NCBI GenBank assembly: GCA_030427465.1
Contig: JAUIAZ010000004.1
Span: forward strand, 1-40,808
Direction: 5' to 3'
DNA from: Gammaproteobacteria bacterium
GTDB lineage: Bacteria; Pseudomonadota; Gammaproteobacteria; Pseudomonadales; Oleiphilaceae
Length of the DNA: 40,808 bases
Shown here: positions 37,457 through 40,808 of the stretch, one piece after another
How the letters are laid out: the number at the start of each line of letters is the position of its first letter
How positions within the stretch are numbered: the first letter of the stretch is position 1
Position numbers and translations under genes: made by a program
Notes under the pieces: generated by a model
The model's database searches: none
What the model was told of the DNA's origin: nothing
What the model saw: only the letters and a program-made list of their open reading frames with translations

Positions 37457-38065
37457 CTACAGGTTCCATTCGCTGATGATCAGTCTGATACGGGTCTTGT
37501 CCCGGGTCAGCGTCATTTTTTCCGGCAGCCACAGGGGACTTGTGCCTTCTGAGGCCGGTCGGGCAGTCACCCGCTGGTACTGTATGGCCCAGCCAGACTG
37601 CAACAGGACCGTTTCGTTACTTGTGGACTCCCATTCGTAGGCGGGCCCGGGCGCAGGGATGCCTCTCAGCCAGTAGGAGACTTCCCGGATTGGCAGCGGC
37701 CAACCCAGTGCCGCTTCGAGCAGGGCCTCGGGGTTGTCTGAGACGCGCTCGGGCTCGCCGGCGCTCAGGATGGAGAGCTGCTCGGGTGTGCCGCTCAGGC
37801 GTGTGGCCCCCATTCCCAGTAAGGTGGAGGAAAGCTGGATGTCGAAAGATCTGTCGTTTTGCTCCCACTGGTTAATGGCGGCACTGTACTTTTCAACGCC
37901 ATGGGTGAGCCCGATTTTTCCGCGGATCGTCCAGTGGCTGAGCCTTTGCGCCAGTACCTGATTGGCTGCTGTCAGCATGGGGGAATGCGCTGGCGGGGGG
38001 GCGGTTTCGAATACCGAGCAGCCACTGAGCAGTGCGACAGACAGCAACAGTGTTCTGACCCGGAC
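37457..38065 (-). CDS. lolB: outer membrane lipoprotein LolB
   Basis: Lipobox LLSVALLSGCSVF; WTIRGKIGLT; adjacent to ispE; ORF open to 38095, start uncertain. Confidence 0.88.
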   Translation of the reverse strand, partial: VRVRTLLLSVALLSGCSVFETAPPPAHSPMLTAANQVLAQRLSHWTIRGKIGLTHGVEKYSAAINQWEQNDRSFDIQLSSTLLGMGATRLSGTPEQLSILSAGEPERVSDNPEALLEAALGWPLPIREVSYWLRGIPAPGPAYEWESTSNETVLLQSGWAIQYQRVTARPASEGTSPLWLPEKMTLTRDKTRIRLIISEWNL

Positions 38066-38081
38066 CACCAGGCAGGCGCAG

Positions 38082-39863
38082 TCAGTCCAGCTCAATGTTC
38101 AGGCGTTCCAGCGTATTCTTCAGGATTCGATGGTCCGGTTCTTCGTCATGATGGCGCTGGAAGACTGCCAGCGCTTCGTCCCGGCGCCCCATAGACCAGA
38201 GGATTTCACCAAGATGGGCTCCGACTTCGGGATCCGGATAACGGGCATACGCTTCCCTGATCCACTTGAGCGCTTCCTCAAGCTGACCCAGGCGAAAACG
38301 GACCCAGCCCATGCTGTCAATAATGGCGGGGTTGTCCGGGTCGAGTTCATAGGCTGTCTGGATGTAGCCTGCGGCTTCTTCCAGGCGCTGGTTGCGATCC
38401 GCCAGGGTGTAACCCAGCGCATTCAGGGCGACAGCATTTTCAGGGTCTTCTGCCAGAATCTCCCGGAGATCAGACTCCATGCCTTGCAGGTCTCCCTGCC
38501 GTTCTTTCAGCATGGCTCTGGAGTACAGCAGGTTGTGGCTGGCGGGGTATTCCTGTAAGGCCCTGTCAGTCAGCGCAAGCGCCTCAGCGAACTGTTCCAG
38601 TTCCACATACAGATTGATCTCCAGTTCCCAGATCTGTTCAGCCTGACTCGGGTTGTCCATACGCGCTTCATGGAAGAGAGCCTGGGCAGACTCTGCCTCC
38701 CCGCGCTGATGCAGCAGGAAGCCGGCTCTGGCGAGAGCATTGAAATAATTGGCACCACTGTTTACCTGGCGGTACTCGGCAATAGCTTCTTCTGAGTTCT
38801 CGCGAATTTCAGCGATGCGCGCAAGATAGAAATGGGCTTCGTTGGTATGCTGATCTGCGAGGATAAGATCCCTGAGTATGGAGGCAGCTTCGTCGAGGTT
38901 TTGGTTCTCCAGCGCCACCAGGCCCAATGCCAGTTTCAGGTGCGTGGCGTCGGGGAAGCTCTCGGAAAGGTCTCGGTAAACGGTTTCCGCTTCATCCAGT
39001 CTCTGTCCTTCAATCAGGATGCGGCCATAGAAGTTCCCGAGTTGGGGGTCCTTAAGTAGCAGATCCTGGCGTGGGGTCAGAAACTCGATCGCAGCTTCGT
39101 TGCCGCCGGTCTTGGAAAGCAGGCCGGCCATCAGGGTAATGATGGCAGCCTTTTCCGGCGTTTTCTGTAGCTGTTCCTGGGCTGTTTTCAGTGCCCCGGA
39201 GAGATCTCCTGTCAGCTCCTGAAGAACCGCATAGCCATAGCGCAATTCGCCGTTGTCTGGGTGCCTTTCCAAAACTTTTTCATACAGGACCTTCACCTCG
39301 GCCTGCTCTTCGGGAGGCAGGCTTCTGGCCTGCAACGCGATGCGATCGAAAGAGGTATCGCCCCCCATCTCGAGCACTTTCTCCATTTGCAGCAGCGCAG
39401 CTGCGAAGTCGCCGTTCTTGACCTGTTCGAAAGCCAGCTGCTGCTGGACATCGAGATTTTCTGGCTCTATTTCTGCCCAGAGATAGGTCATTTCGGATAT
39501 GGTCTGGTCATCCTTCAGATACTGGGCAATGCCGTAGGTCCGGGTGACGACTGCGTGGTCCCGGGTGCGTGTGGCAACCCGGGAGTAATTTTCGAGGACG
39601 ACATTGAAAGCCTGTCTTCTCGCAGCCACCTCAGCCACGAGCAGATCGTACAGGTTGTCCCGGCTGAACTGTGTGGGATTGACGCCGCTTTCCTCGGGGC
39701 TGGGGCCGAACTCTTCAGGGTCGCTTGTGTCTGTGAATTCAAGCCGCTCAAGGGTTGCTTCGCTCTGGTCTCCAGGCTGCTGGCCTGTCACGGTAGAGCA
39801 GGCGCCGAGAGAGAGCAGCAGATAAGCCAGAAGTGCCGTTTTGGGCAGAAAAAAGCTGGGCAT
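38082..39863 (-). CDS. tetratricopeptide repeat lipoprotein
   Basis: Lipobox LLSLGACST and repeated TPR units (ALNALGYTLADRNQRLEEAAGYIQTAYELDPDNPAIIDSMGWVRFRLGQLEEAL); between lolB and hemA. Confidence 0.9.
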   Translation of the reverse strand: MPSFFLPKTALLAYLLLSLGACSTVTGQQPGDQSEATLERLEFTDTSDPEEFGPSPEESGVNPTQFSRDNLYDLLVAEVAARRQAFNVVLENYSRVATRTRDHAVVTRTYGIAQYLKDDQTISEMTYLWAEIEPENLDVQQQLAFEQVKNGDFAAALLQMEKVLEMGGDTSFDRIALQARSLPPEEQAEVKVLYEKVLERHPDNGELRYGYAVLQELTGDLSGALKTAQEQLQKTPEKAAIITLMAGLLSKTGGNEAAIEFLTPRQDLLLKDPQLGNFYGRILIEGQRLDEAETVYRDLSESFPDATHLKLALGLVALENQNLDEAASILRDLILADQHTNEAHFYLARIAEIRENSEEAIAEYRQVNSGANYFNALARAGFLLHQRGEAESAQALFHEARMDNPSQAEQIWELEINLYVELEQFAEALALTDRALQEYPASHNLLYSRAMLKERQGDLQGMESDLREILAEDPENAVALNALGYTLADRNQRLEEAAGYIQTAYELDPDNPAIIDSMGWVRFRLGQLEEALKWIREAYARYPDPEVGAHLGEILWSMGRRDEALAVFQRHHDEEPDHRILKNTLERLNIELD

Positions 39864-40004
39864 GTAAAGAGGTTCTCATTATTTCAGCGTATCCGGAACA
39901 GCATAAACCAGAAGGAGCGGTCTTGCAGCTCGGCCTTTCGGGATATTACCGGATCGTCATGGGATGATATACTAGGAAATTGATGTAACGAACTGGATAC
40001 CTGC

Positions 40005-40808
40005 GTGCCCCTGTTTGCCCTGGGAATCAATCACAAGACGGCAGCTGTTGATGTCAGAGAACAGTTGTCCTTCACACCGGAGCGTCTGGAGCAGGCCCTG
40101 CATCAGGCCCGCTCGCTCGACGGAGTGGAAGAGATGGCCATACTCTCCACCTGCAACCGAACGGAACTGTACGTCAATTCGCCGGTGGCAGATGAGTCGC
40201 TGGTACTGGAATGGCTTGAGGCTTTTCATAGTGTCTCGGCCAGTCAGCTGCGGCAGTCCATTTATGTGTTTCGCGATGAGTCAGCTGCCAGACACATGAT
40301 GAACGTGGCCTGCGGGCTGGACTCCATGGTGCTCGGAGAGCCCCAGATTCTGGGCCAGCTGAAGGATGCGCATGCCCGGGCCAAAGAGGCCGGAACGGTG
40401 GGCGGCAGCCTGGACCGCCTGTTCCAGCATACCTTTTCTGTGGCCAAACGGGTACGGACACAGACGGCCATCGGGGAAAGCCCGGTTTCAGTGGCTTATG
40501 CGGCTGTACGTCTGGCTGGCCGGATTTTCAGTCAGCTGGAGGAAACCACAGCGCTCCTGGTGGGTGCGGGAGAAACCGTCGAGCTGCTGATGCGCCATTT
40601 ACAACGCGCCGGCGTGCGGCAGTTTATTGTGGCCAATCGCACGCTGTCTCGCGGTCAGGCGCTTGCCCAGACGGTTCAGGGTACAGCCATCGGACTATCC
40701 GAAATTCCCGAGCACCTGCACAGAGCCGACATTGTCATGACTTCGACAGCCAGTTCTTTGCCGCTGGTGGGCAAGGGGATGGTTGAACGCGCTCTGCGCA
40801 AGCGCAAG
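40005..40808 (+). CDS. hemA: glutamyl-tRNA reductase, N-terminal part (3' truncated by window)
   Basis: GTG start gives [55 protein letters not shown]; open to window end. Confidence 0.95.
   Translation, partial: MPLFALGINHKTAAVDVREQLSFTPERLEQALHQARSLDGVEEMAILSTCNRTELYVNSPVADESLVLEWLEAFHSVSASQLRQSIYVFRDESAARHMMNVACGLDSMVLGEPQILGQLKDAHARAKEAGTVGGSLDRLFQHTFSVAKRVRTQTAIGESPVSVAYAAVRLAGRIFSQLEETTALLVGAGETVELLMRHLQRAGVRQFIVANRTLSRGQALAQTVQGTAIGLSEIPEHLHRADIVMTSTASSLPLVGKGMVERALRKRK

Overview
The window is gammaproteobacterial core genome (Marinobacter-like by gene content; taxonomy not verified). It runs from hisC (5'-truncated) through thioesterase, moeA, moaD, DUF4136 lipoprotein, guaD, tRNA-Leu(CAG), rnr, rlmB, a histidine kinase with an EAL response regulator, rpsF-rpsR-rplI, dnaB, alr, an SDR/RmlD-like gene, an Fnr/Anr regulator, plsC-like, a SRAP protein and an MCP. 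A partly decayed oxidoreductase/MFS segment follows (21.8-24.9 kb). The core resumes at tRNA-Met with ychF, pth, rplY, prs, tRNA-Gln(TTG), ispE, lolB, a TPR protein and hemA (3'-truncated). Between the decayed segment and the intact tRNA-Met lies a 7.44-kb integrated element bounded by a 56-bp direct repeat of the tRNA-Met 3' part (25297-25352 and 32738-32793). It encodes a tyrosine integrase, an AlpA-like regulator, a primase-helicase and five small or unknown ORFs, with no capsid, tail, terminase or conjugation genes. Three non-coding structures stand out. (1) A 259-bp inverted-repeat structure with two opposed arrays of 9-bp iterons next to the primase gene (30578-30836), a likely replication origin. 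(2) A sequence at 32120-32190 that resembles the lambda cosQ-cosN-cosB layout in motif and spacing, a likely cos packaging site. (3) Arm-type repeats GTAGCACA at both ends, plus a TTCGATTGAT motif shared between the integrase-proximal end and the alpA upstream region. Together these suggest a minimal cos-type phage satellite (excise, replicate, be packaged by a helper), analogous to PICI/PICMI-type islands but at a tRNA-Met site in a different host. This is the main candidate for an undescribed system.
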